Source: Anthostomella pinea (taxonomy: Eukaryota > Ascomycota > Sordariomycetes > Xylariales > Xylariaceae). Taken from it: 64,000 bases of DNA. The DNA lies in contig CAUWAG010000020.1 of the NCBI GenBank assembly GCA_963556695.1, positions 372,001 to 436,000 of the forward strand. Reading direction: 5' to 3'. Below are positions 49,573 to 60,500 of this stretch, in pieces. Below the pieces are notes generated by a model. The model saw only the letters and a program-made list of their open reading frames with translations. It made no database searches and was not told where the DNA came from. Made by a program: the position numbers and the translations under genes. Positions within the stretch are counted from its first letter, which is position 1; the number at the start of each line of letters is the position of its first letter.

Positions 49573-49994
49573 AGAAAAAAAGGCTCAAGCCAGGAGACTA
49601 GACGGCCGTGGGTTTCGGTAGCAAGTGCGTCACCGAAGCCGTCACATACAAAGTCGTCTCACCTCACAGCCTTCTCATCGCTGCGCACGACATCATCACA
49701 CCCCTTATCCTGACTACGACTGGGAGTCAATTGACGTCGGTGCATTTGCAAAACCCGCACTGCCCTCTTGTTCGTCTGTGATACTTTTGATTTCGTCGTC
49801 AATTGTGAGAGGCCGGAAGATAATTCCACGTAAGCTGCTAGCTTGCTCCTTCGAGGAAATCCCATACTCATCGTCGCAAAAGCCAGCCTCGTCTGGTTCT
49901 AGGACTTGGCTTGAACTCGACACAGGGGTAAACTGCCACCCTCCCCGACCGACAATCCATCCGGACAAAGAGGTTCTGCAACGCAGAGATATCC

Positions 49995-50987
49995 ATGACC
50001 ATGGACAGCCAGGCACAGACCCATGCTAATATATCACACCTCCCGCGGGAGCTCCGTGACAAGATTTACGGCTACTACTTCGAGACACACTTCCGCACAT
50101 TCGTTTTCTCGTACGGAGCCTATATCGCGTATCCGGAATCTCGCAGACCGCAGATCACACGAGTCTTGCAGAAACCTGAACATGCCCTGGCAATCCTTAG
50201 CAGTTGTCGCTGCGTCCGAGACGATATCGGTACTACTTGGGTGAAATACGTTTGCCTCAACTTCTGCACCGTCTACGACATCTATGATGTTCTGCTCAAG
50301 CTCCCGGCTGTAATCATCAGCCAAATCCGCCATCTTCGACTTTCCAACGATGTCTTCTGGACCAGCCTCTTCGATCTAGAGCAATGTGAGACCGGTTTTC
50401 CGCATGATTGCGGAAAACCTCGCGTGAATCGCTCGCGACACAGTGACACGTCACACATTCTCCCCAAAGTCATCAGCTTGCTCACCGGCTTACGTCTTGA
50501 TACCTTGACCATAATGGCCTACCCCACCAGCCAGCTCCAGCCTTCTGGCCAGCCCCAGCCTGCTGGCTCCCTGCTGTATGCCTTCATTGGGATGAAGACC
50601 GGATGGAAAGAACTGCGATACATCAGTGCGAGTGGTATACCCACCGTTCATAGTCATGGAGTCAGCAGTGACTACATTAGCGACATGTTTAGCAGCCCTT
50701 GGGACCCAACCCAGCCAACCCGATGGAGCAGATATATAGAGGCGAGGGATGGAAATGACTCCAGCGTTTCTGTGGCCTTCTATCGCCACGGCCAGCCGAT
50801 CCAAGAGACCGTTCGGGACCTCGTCTTGCAGGCCGTCCCAGGTATGAGTGCGGCACCCATTGACCTCGTAATCAACGTCAGAAGGGAGCGAGAGGCTTCA
50901 CGCGTGGTGCCTGAATTGGACGAGACAACCAAGACTGCTATACTCGCCGAGCTAGGCAGATTGGTTGATGCCAGCCGGTACGCCTAA
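49995..50987 (+). CDS. Uncharacterised LPxExRDKIY-motif protein (2EXR/DUF7730-like)
   Basis: A single-exon frame of 330 aa. Residues 12-25 (SHLPRELRDKIYGY) give the F-box-like/2EXR-type start common in large fungal families. It is followed by a CRCVRDDIGTTW segment, an HLRLSNDVFWTSLFD strand-helix and an LLTGLRLDTLTIMAY segment, then GMKTGWKELRYIS, ARDGNDSSVSVAFYRHGQPIQE and VRREREASRVVPELDE. Members are widespread in Pezizomycotina and their function is unknown; some F-box-like forms may act as ubiquitin-ligase adaptors. A diverged copy, broken by a stop codon, lies 5 kb downstream on the same strand. The second Met (50001) is also a possible start. Confidence 0.75.
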   Translation: MTMDSQAQTHANISHLPRELRDKIYGYYFETHFRTFVFSYGAYIAYPESRRPQITRVLQKPEHALAILSSCRCVRDDIGTTWVKYVCLNFCTVYDIYDVLLKLPAVIISQIRHLRLSNDVFWTSLFDLEQCETGFPHDCGKPRVNRSRHSDTSHILPKVISLLTGLRLDTLTIMAYPTSQLQPSGQPQPAGSLLYAFIGMKTGWKELRYISASGIPTVHSHGVSSDYISDMFSSPWDPTQPTRWSRYIEARDGNDSSVSVAFYRHGQPIQETVRDLVLQAVPGMSAAPIDLVINVRREREASRVVPELDETTKTAILAELGRLVDASRYA

Positions 50988-52026
50988 ACCGTCGTGCTGA
51001 ATTGGCACCGTGGCGGAGACCGCGAACATCACACAACAAGTTCCATCACATTCACTGCACCACAGTCGTCCCACACGGGGACGTTAAATATACGTTGACA
51101 CTATTGGTTTCTTATTGATATAACCACATGTCATATGAACTACTGTACAGTCTGGTCTGTCCTTCCGCCACAGCCGTCATGTGAAGTCTCTCGCCGTCCA
51201 TCCGGACTGGGTGAACCAAATCATGAGAGGCCAGCGACGGATCTGCGAATGCACCCAGCGCCTTAAGGAGGGTGTGGAGGTGATCGGGGAGATCTCGGAC
51301 GGAAACAGCGAGGACATCCAGGAGCTGCGACTAGGTCAAATCGAGTTCGAGAAGGCTGGAGATCAAGGAGCTTTGCATTCAAGACTCGGACAGCAAGTGG
51401 GTGGCTGACGTCCGCCGTCTGTAGTTTCAGACGCTCTGGTACACGTCCGACGGGATCGATACCAAGGAAATCTGGGCGAGGCTGCTGACATTGCAGTCGC
51501 CGTTTTCGAGACTGCGGAATACCTAGGTAGTCAGGCCCGAGTTGTGCGACAACGCCCTGGACTTCTTGATCCGACAGGTACGCCTCTGGCGCTGAACCGT
51601 CTCGCCGTCCAGTAACACTGCACACTCCATCCGGCGACTCAAAGATCAACTCCCGTATTTCCTGCGCCTTTTGGGCGATAATGTCGACATGGACAGCAAT
51701 ATCTTCCTCCCGCAAGTGGTGATCTCGCAAAGTCGCCTCTGGAGACCAGATATGCTCGACAGGATCCCGGAGGATGTTACCCAAGTGCGGTTTCGTCAAA
51801 CCGGGCCACTTTGGGTTTCCGTTGTTGCTCACTTCTTCTCAACGAACACATCAAGTGCTCTACCAGCGACCGACATTACATCTTTTGGGTTTCCACTTTC
51901 TCGAGTTTCAACTGCGAGTAATTGGAAGCCAAGTCGCTAAAGTCTGCCATCGTCTCCTGCCATGCGATGAGAGATGCCTTCTACGAGTCCTCGACCTTTA
52001 ACCTAGCGTGCGTTCGTCTCGACAAC
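50988..52026. other. Intergenic region without a supported gene
   Basis: Only short frames on both strands, none with recognisable content. Confidence 0.45.
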
Positions 52027-52254
52027 ATGGATTCTGCCGGTACGTGATACGGAATCAACCACGGCACTATGTAGCCCCACGGGACTCAAAGTCATTCTGG
52101 AGTCATCAGCAGTCGAACTGTCACAGGATCTGATCTCTGGCTGCAACATATCATAGACTTGCCCGAATTCGATCTCTCGTTGCCAGACCCTGAAGACAAT
52201 CTCCAACGGCGCGGAGGGCACCAGACAGAGCCACACGGCATCCAGTCCATCTGA
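52027..52254 (+). pseudogene. Possible 46-aa two-exon acidic mini-ORF
   Basis: ATG at 52027, donor GTACGT at 52040 and acceptor CACAG ending at 52126 would give MDSAG joined to SDLWLQHIIDLPEFDLSLPD and a stop at 52254. The composition is coding-like and acidic, but nothing identifies a family. It may be a leftover exon of the same decayed gene as the ankyrin fragment downstream. Confidence 0.25.
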
Positions 52255-52712
52255 CAAGAGCATGACTTTCACTGGTATCAATCTCAATCCTTCAAAACTC
52301 TTGTGTCATGATATCTCGTCGCAAGAACCGGATCTGATGACGCTGAATCTGGCCCCCAGGTGTTCGCATCGACCCCGATGACGAGCTCCAGAGCATCTGT
52401 CCTTCGTCGGGATACTTGACATTCTTTACTGTTGAGGCCGCTAACCTCTTTTGGGCACAAAACGCTGTTACACCCTTCTCGGAGCTTCAGGCAAACTGTA
52501 TCGTGTGTCTAGACGCTTCGCTTTCACACCTGTGCTGCTGTCTTGACACAGCTCCAAGGCGAGCCTCGACGACTTCTTCTGCATGAACATCGAGATCATT
52601 CGCAATTTCCTAGAGAACTGTAGCAGACACCTCTGCGCAACACGGACACCTCACCCCGTAGGTTTGGGGTTTCAGACTCGTTCCAGAAGGGATTTCAGCA
52701 TCGTCGACCTCG

Positions 52713-52914
52713 TCCGGCGCTGGAAAGGGTCCCTGTGCGGCCACGTGGATGATCCAGCAGGGTGCCGCCGTCAATGCGATCACGAAGGACCACGAACCAG
52801 GGGAACACTGCGTTGCACTTGGTCGCGAAGCTTGACTGGTACCAAGGTTTTGAATCGCTGCTGGAAGCCAACTGCAACGCCATCAGGTTGACCGCGGCCA
52901 CACAGAGCACTCCC
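52713..52914 (+). pseudogene. Ankyrin-repeat fragment with frameshift
   Basis: One frame reads WMIQQGAAVNAITKDHE; a second frame, offset by one, reads NQGNTALHLVAKLDWYQGF and then ESLLEANCNAI. The second piece is a textbook ankyrin repeat (GNTALHLxA...LLxxxxNAI) and the first is the end of the preceding repeat (GAxVNA). The frame changes within the ACCACGAACCAGGG stretch at about 52785-52800. No complete ankyrin protein surrounds it, so this is a remnant. Confidence 0.55.
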
Positions 52915-53019
52915 AGATGCTTCCCACCAGCCAAACTGACAAGACGCCGCCTGCCCTCTCTGAGCCTCCTGGACTACAACGTCTTCCTCTGTGAACCTCA
53001 CCTGAACACCGCACGCTAG

Positions 53020-54359
53020 AATGTCCTGTCAGCTATGCGTAAAAGCAGAGGCGATGACCCGAGGGACAAGATTGTATGCAACTAGAGTGGCGTTCAAGCC
53101 GGCTATCACGTGGTGAAGAGGAGATTGATAATTTCCTAGGTGACCAAGTATTATGAATTCCCATCACCCACACAGCGCCTCTATGGTCCATGACCTGGAA
53201 CCGCTTTCACGTTGATGTCTGCAAAGCTCACGAACCAGTCGACACTACTCCCTCCATATCGTTGACAGTAAGATGGGGTAGTCCTCGAAGAACCTCATTC
53301 GATTGCCCGCGCTGAATTAAAGCCCAGCCCGAGTGGACCGATCTGGCTGGGGCGTGAGCTTGTTGTGCGATGCACGCCTCTTTACCAGTCCCGCAACCCA
53401 GACGCTTCTTCATTCAACCATCGACGTTACACAACAGGACCGTTTATCTTGGACCCTTGGCACCATTGGCACCCATCTTGTGACTAATCGGTCTGCTCCA
53501 ACTCACTGTGACTATCTCGGAGTTCATCAAAATGGGTTTCCAGGCACAGCGCAGTTCATTGCGCAGTGCCATCAAAGCATCTATAGGCCGTACGCCAGAC
53601 TACAGTCCAGCAGACAGTATGCAGACCGAGCTCAGTATACCGGATGGTCCATCGGTACACGCGCTCCATGGATCAACGGAGTGCATCCCACGATGACGCC
53701 GATCGCACAAGTATTGGTCCTTGAGTCTTTTGGTTAGGGTTCCTACTAGAGTGATGCCATCTCTCGGAAGGGCACAAACCTCTACAACCCGGAATGACTC
53801 GCCAGGACCATTCCTCACGGAAGACTTACCTGCGAAAGGAGAGACTGTAAGTAGACTAATTCTTCACTTGCGTCAGGCCAACTTGAAAGCTAACACCAAG
53901 TAGGAATCACGCCAGGGAGCGGAACCATGCGGCAGCATGGCATCAACGCAGAGAAGACCTATATGCCACACGGGTTCCTCGAGTTCAATGAGCAGCTCAT
54001 CCTCGGCTACTTTGAGGGTTCGAAGATCAGCGTGAGCAGTCACCCAGCCTATTCCTCACAATTGCCTAGTCATCCTCATTCCTCATCTCCAACAGTACCA
54101 GATTCCTGGTGCACCGGTACGAGTTGGAGGTCCTAGCGATCGCCTGCGAGGTTTTGGCTGAAGAATACGACAGAGTCGACTGCGCTCCCTTGAGTAACCC
54201 TTTTCTGAGACCGTCTCCCTTTTCCGCGGGAAGAAGTTCACGCTGCAGCAGGGCAAGCAGGAGTGCATGAAGCCGGCCCCCGACAAGTACCCAACCCTGG
54301 ACACTCTGTTTGGACTACAAGGTGTGACTGGGCTTGCAAGAAAGTAAACACGTGCCAAG
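53020..54359. other. Decayed region, no supported gene
   Basis: Isolated coding-like pieces (for example SEFIKMGFQAQRSSLRSAIK near 53517, and RFLVHRYELEVLAIACEVLA near 54110) lie in different frames and do not assemble into a gene. Confidence 0.4.
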
Positions 54360-54644
54360 GCTAGTACCCGTGTCGCCTCAGAGCATGACGGCTTCTGCTA
54401 CGTCTGCCAGAAGTACTATGCCAGCTATGCCGTGGTGCGAGACCACAAGAGCCTGACACACGTCGGCCTCCAGTGCCACTGGGGCACTTGTGCCACCACT
54501 ACCACTACCGAGGCCGATATGAAAACCCATATCATGCAGCATAACAATGATGCCGGAGCACCTTTACTTGTCCTTGGGCTCGTCTACGCTGCCCACTTCA
54601 TCCACGTCCGAGCCACAACGTACGGAGCATTTGGCAGACAGTAA
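54360..54644 (+). pseudogene. Double C2H2 zinc-finger fragment
   Basis: The plus frame reads EHDGFCYVCQKYYASYAVVRDH, then KSLTHVGLQCHWGTC, then TTEADMKTHIMQH. It holds two fingers: C-x2-C-x12-H-x4-H and C-x4-C-x12-H-x3-H, each with correct spacing. An in-frame stop lies just upstream and there is no ATG before the first finger, so an upstream exon would be required; none is convincing. The frame ends at 54644. It may be a fragment of a fungal C2H2 regulator. Confidence 0.45.
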
Positions 54645-55707
54645 CTCTACTTGGACACGAATCGCACGGAAGACATGGTCGACAAGGAGCTCCATCCCCT
54701 GATCCTTGGCACGCAGCCATCGCCCGCCGCGTCGTGCAAGGATACACAGGCCTTAAGTTGCTCTCATTCATTAAGGCTGGCATCATGGTCTTTCTGGCCT
54801 GCAGTTTTCGTAGATTTCCTGAATTTCCTACATTTCCTGGTGTTCTGTCAGATAATTTTTTCCAGATAGCAAAAAAACCCAAAAAACCCAAAATGATCAT
54901 CAGTTGTTACTGCACTTCCTGTCAAATTCGCCTATGTGGATGTCTGGTATCAAACAAGCATTTCTGGTGAATTCTTGCCTCTGTTTCCCATCTACCTAAA
55001 CCCCGTAATCCTCTTAAGCTACGGTGCCAAGGCGGACTCTGAAGCTTTGGCGTTGCCTCGGAAGCCGTGTTGCCATTCTGATTGTTCACTCTTTCGAGTA
55101 TCTACGCACCACGCTTTCACCCAGGCTCCATGACTGCCCGCTAACTGTTCGGGTGCAAAAAGGGCAGTTGTCTGCCCAGATTATACACAAGATCACCCCT
55201 TGACGGCATTTCGCGCGTGTCATTCTGCAAAAAACAGTACCTAGGCGGCACCCAACATATGTAAGTACTCTGGTACCTCAGGCACAGGTCTGCCACTCGG
55301 GTAGATGACGCTAACCTTTCACGCCCCAACAGACGAAGCTGCATCACACTCCGCGCCCACCACTCCTTCTCGCATCGCGACATCCGTCCTCCCGTCGCCA
55401 CGTCGACCTAGCCATGACGGACGAATGACTTGACGCCAGCGATCATCCCGCTGTCGGGCACCCCGATCCTATCACGACAGATGCAAGCCAGCAGCTTGAT
55501 GCCTTCTGTGAGATTTCAAACCGTTCTGTATTGAAAGGAAAGAGAAGAAGATCTCTGGGGGAGAAGCCCCCATATGTACAGGTGTGCCATCAGGGTGACC
55601 AGATAATCATACGATAATGGCGCCAGGATCCTGGTGGCCTGAGGGTGGGCTGACTGCCCTGAAGCTAAACCCATTAGCGCATTCAGCCCCGAAAGCCTCA
55701 GCCTGGT
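54645..55707. other. Intergenic region without a supported gene
   Basis: Short oligonucleotide repeats occur: TTTCCT four times in 54810-54842 and AAAAAACCC twice near 54870-54890. No coding signal. Confidence 0.45.
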
Positions 55708-56859
55708 ATGATATCCAACACCTTCTCATTCCGAGCCCTGCAAGACACCTTGAAGGACACCCTCAAGGACAATACCCTGGAGCACACCCTTGAGCACACC
55801 CTCGATCACAGCCTCGATCACACCATCGACACCATCGACGATGCCATCGTTGAGACCAGTGACGGCGCAGCCGCTGCCGTGCGACATCCTGCTTCTATCC
55901 GAGTTGTCAACCAGCAGGTAGGCAGCCTACTTTGCACCCTGCCTCAAGAAATGCGCGACAAGATCTACGCCGGTGTTTTCGAGTCGACCATCCTCTCTTA
56001 TGGCACATTCAACGGAGAATTCGGATATGCATTCAGACCGAAGCGGAATGCCCTGGCTCTCCTTCGTGTCTGTCGGCAAATCCAGATCGAGATCGGATCA
56101 TCATGGATCAGCCAGGTCCTGTTCAATTACGAATCAATCGACCGGATGCTCCACAAACTCGGCCGCTTGAAATATGGAACGCGTACGATGATTCGCCATT
56201 TGCGTGTGCGCGGTGACTACATATACTGGCAAGAAAACAGTTTCCCCTACCATTGTTCCTTGCTCGTGGACACCATGAATTTGCTCGCAGGACTACGCCT
56301 CAATACGTTCACGGTACTCGCAGATGACGCCGGAACATAAGCCTGGTGCAACATAACTTCCCTGATGGAAAGGGGCATGGGTTGGAAGACATTGCATTTC
56401 ATGACCTCTGACGGCGGCATGCTCAGTCCTTCCGCCAGAGGCAAAAAGTACAGCTTCCTCCCCGGCGTCTACGATCCACAACCATCAGGGTGGAAGAACG
56501 TGATGAACGAGCGAGACGGTCGAGACTCGGGCGCCTCCGTAGTGCTGTGCCGCTATCGTAGGAAGGCGCTATTCCGCCATCACACCCTTCTCGCGCCTAT
56601 GCCCTTCGAAGTCATCGAACGTGAGATCAACTATGGATACGACGCGACTCAAGATCCCAGTCCGAATGAATGGGACGTGGAGCTCTTGATCACTGTCAAG
56701 CGCGGAAGAGACGCCGAGTACATGATACCGGAACCCGGAGACAAAACAAGATGTTCATACCCTAACGACATCATCCAAGATCAACTCTTTGATGACGACC
56801 CCGACTTTACATCAGTTTTTTTCTACGACCATCACCTTGATCGTTGGTACAAGGATTGA
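55708..56859 (+). pseudogene. Paralogue of the 50-kb LPxExRDKIY protein, interrupted by TAA
   Basis: One continuous frame runs from 55708 to 56859 except for a single TAA at 56338-56340. It would encode 383 residues. Matching segments to the 50-kb gene are LPQEMRDKIYAGVFEST, CRQIQIEIGSSW, MIRHLRVRGDYIYWQEN, LLAGLRLNTFTVLA, and after the stop GMGWKTLHFMTSDG, ERDGRDSGASVVLCRYR and ITVKRGRDAEYMIPE. The N-terminal 40 residues are a tetrapeptide-type repeat (TLKD, TLEH, TLDH, SLDH). Sequence both sides of the stop is equally well kept, so the nonsense change is recent, or the stop is read through or spliced around; I find no good intron there. A CAA-to-TAA change would fit RIP-type mutation. Confidence 0.7.
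55739..55845 (+). repeat. Imperfect 12-nt (tetrapeptide) tandem repeat
   Basis: About eight imperfect units with the pattern ACC-CTx-GAN-CAN encode TLKD/TLEH/TLDH/SLDH-type tetrapeptides at the start of the interrupted paralogue. Confidence 0.7.
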
Positions 56860-57564
56860 CGGTCAAAAGATGATCCAGAGAGAGTGCCGGTCTCACCGAG
56901 GTATTTCCTGATTTTACTACCATCCTCTGCAGTCCAGAATAACTAAGTCGTGGTGATTGATACAGATTCCAACATTAAAGACTGACCTTTTAGCACCTCC
57001 GACGGCATCTGCGCAGGCGGTGAGCTGTGTTTCCTGCACACTAAACTGGCGAGTGGAGGGAGGCAATATAGTAGGGAGGAAGAAAAGCGTGCATCCAGAC
57101 TACGTCGCAGACCAGGCCATCGCTGGTTTCTCGGCTGGTGTCTCGGCTGCGAGACCATGGAGGGGAGGCCAGGAGAACCTGTAACAAGTCCTCGACCGGG
57201 AAGGACAGTGTATCGTACGCCCCGAGCAAGGCGAGGAAATTCTCCATAGTCACGTTCGCAAGCTTTCCCAATAACAGTGTCATGATTAATTGTTTACGTT
57301 TTACTCATGTGCTGCTGTATTCAATGAGTGTACGTATTTATGCAGCACGCTCTCGCTTTCGCGGCGGATACGCGGTTCGAGCTGGTTTTGCGTTGCGTCG
57401 ATTCCCTCGGTTGACATATGAACCCAGGCTCAGACCGCCTCTGCTATATTCATCTGATTACCGACTGCTTGCCCTTGTGATTCTCGGTATATTAGTGAGC
57501 TTGGGCACCTCGTATTTGTCGTGAACCTCTTCCGTAGAGAAGGTTGTATGCTCTTATGGCCATG
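56860..57564. other. Intergenic region without a supported gene
   Basis: Between the interrupted paralogue and the left telomere tract. No coding frame with family features. Confidence 0.45.
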
Positions 57565-57586
57565 CTAACCCTAACCCTAACCCTAA
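57565..57586. repeat. Interstitial telomere tract, CCCTAA orientation
   Basis: CTAA followed by three perfect CCCTAA units, the C-rich orientation expected at the left end of a chromosome. Confidence 0.95.
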
Positions 57587-60500
57587 TCTCAAGTCTCCTC
57601 ATTCTCGACACAAGTCCGTTTAGGCTTCCAGTGCTCTTCATCCTAGTTCCCTTCGGATGTTATCTAGTTGTCAGCCGTCTACACCCGGTACCGCCTATGA
57701 CACATCCCCAGTCCGTTGCTTGCCTCTTTCTCGTACCTCTGTCATGGCATAGTTGCAACAAGCGGTATACAACACGAAATCTTATATTGCTCGCCGAGAA
57801 GCATGGATCCTTGGTTCTTATCGGTCCAGAGGACTTGATGACCGGGCAGCGACCCCGAGTTCATCCGTCGCCTGTCAAACACAGATAGCACCTACTGTTC
57901 TTTAACTGGGCTTACGTTTGGGTATACCCGTATGGGTGGCGGGATTTGCTGGGATGGGGATGTGCGTCTATGAAGCTTAATAGCCCGATCTTCGAGATTT
58001 CAGTAATTACCCTAAGTTTCGAGGGCCTGGAGACGGGAGATCCATGCGCTCGTGTTGGGGAATGGGGTACGGCTAACTCTGGTTGCAGTTGTTCCAGGAA
58101 TTCGACTTCCTGGTCGCAATACCCCCTGACAACCATGGTGGCCGAGAGGAGTACGCTTTTTGTAGATAGGGAGTTATTTTTCAGGCTCAAAAGTTGTACC
58201 ATGACAGTTTGAGCATTCTAGTATGCTATCTGAGGCAGTAAGATGCTCGTTCGCACACACGACGTACGCGCCTTTTGGACGTGGTGTGGCTCGTGCAGGC
58301 CATCCGTGAAATATAATGCACGTAAAGAATAGTAAGAGAAACCACGATTATCCAAGTGTAAGCCTAAAAAACGGATACAGTTTGTAAATGAATGGGTTTC
58401 CTCCTAGCGCCCAAATGTAGAGGCAATACAGCACGGAAAGGTAGGTGCTGGGCCGAAATAGGGGTATAGTTGTGTTGGTGGCGAACAACCTTAACTCCAA
58501 TGCACTCCATGAACCACGCGAATTTGACGAATTTGACGAACTCCGAGCTGGAAAATTCATACTCCTCCTTCCAATCATCTTGGGGTTTGGTGTGCACTTA
58601 AGCGTTGAATCGATGCAGCAATCCCAGAGCCAGGCCTGCCTTCGTAGACGTGCTTTCGTGTCACTCGATGTTGTGAGCATCAGTTCGGTGCTCAGATGGT
58701 TTTACTGTATTCGACGATGGTGATCGTCTGGGCCGAAAATATGTTGGCCATGGTGCCTCCGTAAGAGTTCCTGGGTTAGGGAAGGCGCCTTGTGATGGCG
58801 TCCAGTTCAGCGGCGACCCTCTCCCGGTGAGCCGCCTGGATGTTTGTGGGCCCGCGACTCGAGGGACGAGGCGTGCTGTCGGGTCCGCTGATGAACGTCT
58901 CTATACGATGATGCTGTAGACACTGCTGATTCCTGATGTTGCCGTGAGGCGGATGATTAACATTGCCATTCAGCGTCGGCGGCGCGTCACTGTCATAAAG
59001 CTTTCAGTAGTGATCCGGCGGTGCAGGCAGAACCCCTGGTGTATAGACTCACCTATTGTGGCCAGCCTGGTTTGTAGCCGAAGGCATAGCGTACCGACCT
59101 TGCAGACAGTATTCGTGTAGCTGCTTGACGAAATGCAAGGCTTCGGGAGATCGGGTTGAGAGTGCGAGATACTCGGTTCGTACGACGGTGGTGAAAGATC
59201 TTGTGCAACTTAGGAGAAGCTCACAGTGTCATCACAGAAAAACACCTGGTGGCAGACTGTGAATATGACTATATATACGGATTCAAGCTAGGGAACCGCT
59301 ACAGTCCGTCAACGTTGCAGAGCCGCATGAAGACTACCCGCACACTGATTGTGGTGATGCTGGCTTCCCATGCGAGTGGCCCTGTCATGCTCAATGACTA
59401 GCCTGTCGGGTTTATCCAGCAAATCCATCCTCACGGTGTGCCTTGCCGGGGACCCAGGGTCCTGCAGATGGCAGTGGCTCGGGGAACGCACCGGCAGCTT
59501 GCATGGGACCTCTTCACATGAGTGGCTGCTGAGCCTTCGAGGATCCGGGGTAGACCGCAATCCGAAGAACCGGCATCGAGAAACCGCTATTGATGAACCG
59601 TGGCTGTTGTGGGATAGCTAGCATGCATCATGCCGCATGCCGATGACCCAATCGAGTGAAGAGTGGCGGCGGTGCTTGTGGAGAGATGACTTACCTGAAT
59701 GGCACTCGCCATGCCCATCAATGACACCGATTGCCAGCGAGCGCAACAGGAACGCGAAAGGAAAACCACGAAGACGCTTCAGCTAATCGACAGAGGTCGA
59801 GATGGCTCTTAGGGACCATCGATGAAGGGTTGGTTACCTAGGCAGGTGAATGTTCCATTCCGTAGACGGGCTAAACGCCAGCGGGTTTGGTGGACTGGCC
59901 GGTTTTGTTTCTTCGCTCAATGGGGGTATGTACTCGCGCCTCCCCATCGGAGTATATGGGCAAGTCGCCTAGGACAGGATATGGAGCCTGTCGGGTTGAC
60001 TGCCATTGTTGGCTGCTTCGGATATCGGATGTGGTCCTCCCTGTGGGCAGACTTTTGCTCAGCGCCCGACAGGGGGAAATCGCCCCTTTCCCCGCAGAGT
60101 ACTCATATGCATAATAGAAACCATAAACACCACAGCCTCCTCTAGACTGTGGCTAGCGGTCGTCTGTTGGTCCACTTGGTGGTGAGACGGGCTTCGGTAT
60201 GTCAAGTGGTCTGAGGCGTACAAAGCCAGACCGGTCCAGCGAAGAGCCACTTCCCGCGCGTTCTCATCCAAGCTGCAGAAAGTCGCCCGGCTTCTGTGGT
60301 ATGCGTGTTGTCGACGGCGGCTATTCAACATAGACTTGAGGGCTAGGCAGCCAAGGCAACTCTCGCTTGAGAGGCAGCGTTGCTGCAGTCCGACCGTAGC
60401 AGGCAGTGGCAGCCGAGATAGCGGTCTGAGGTGGCGTTGGTGGTGCAGAGCCGGCATGAGGTGCAACGTGCCTCCCTTGGTTCTTGGTTCGCTGGAGCCT

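Noticed and set aside
57544..57888. 115-codon frame MYALMAMLTLTLTLISS...
   Set aside because: Its repetitive start is simply the translation of the CCCTAA telomere tract; the remainder has no family features.
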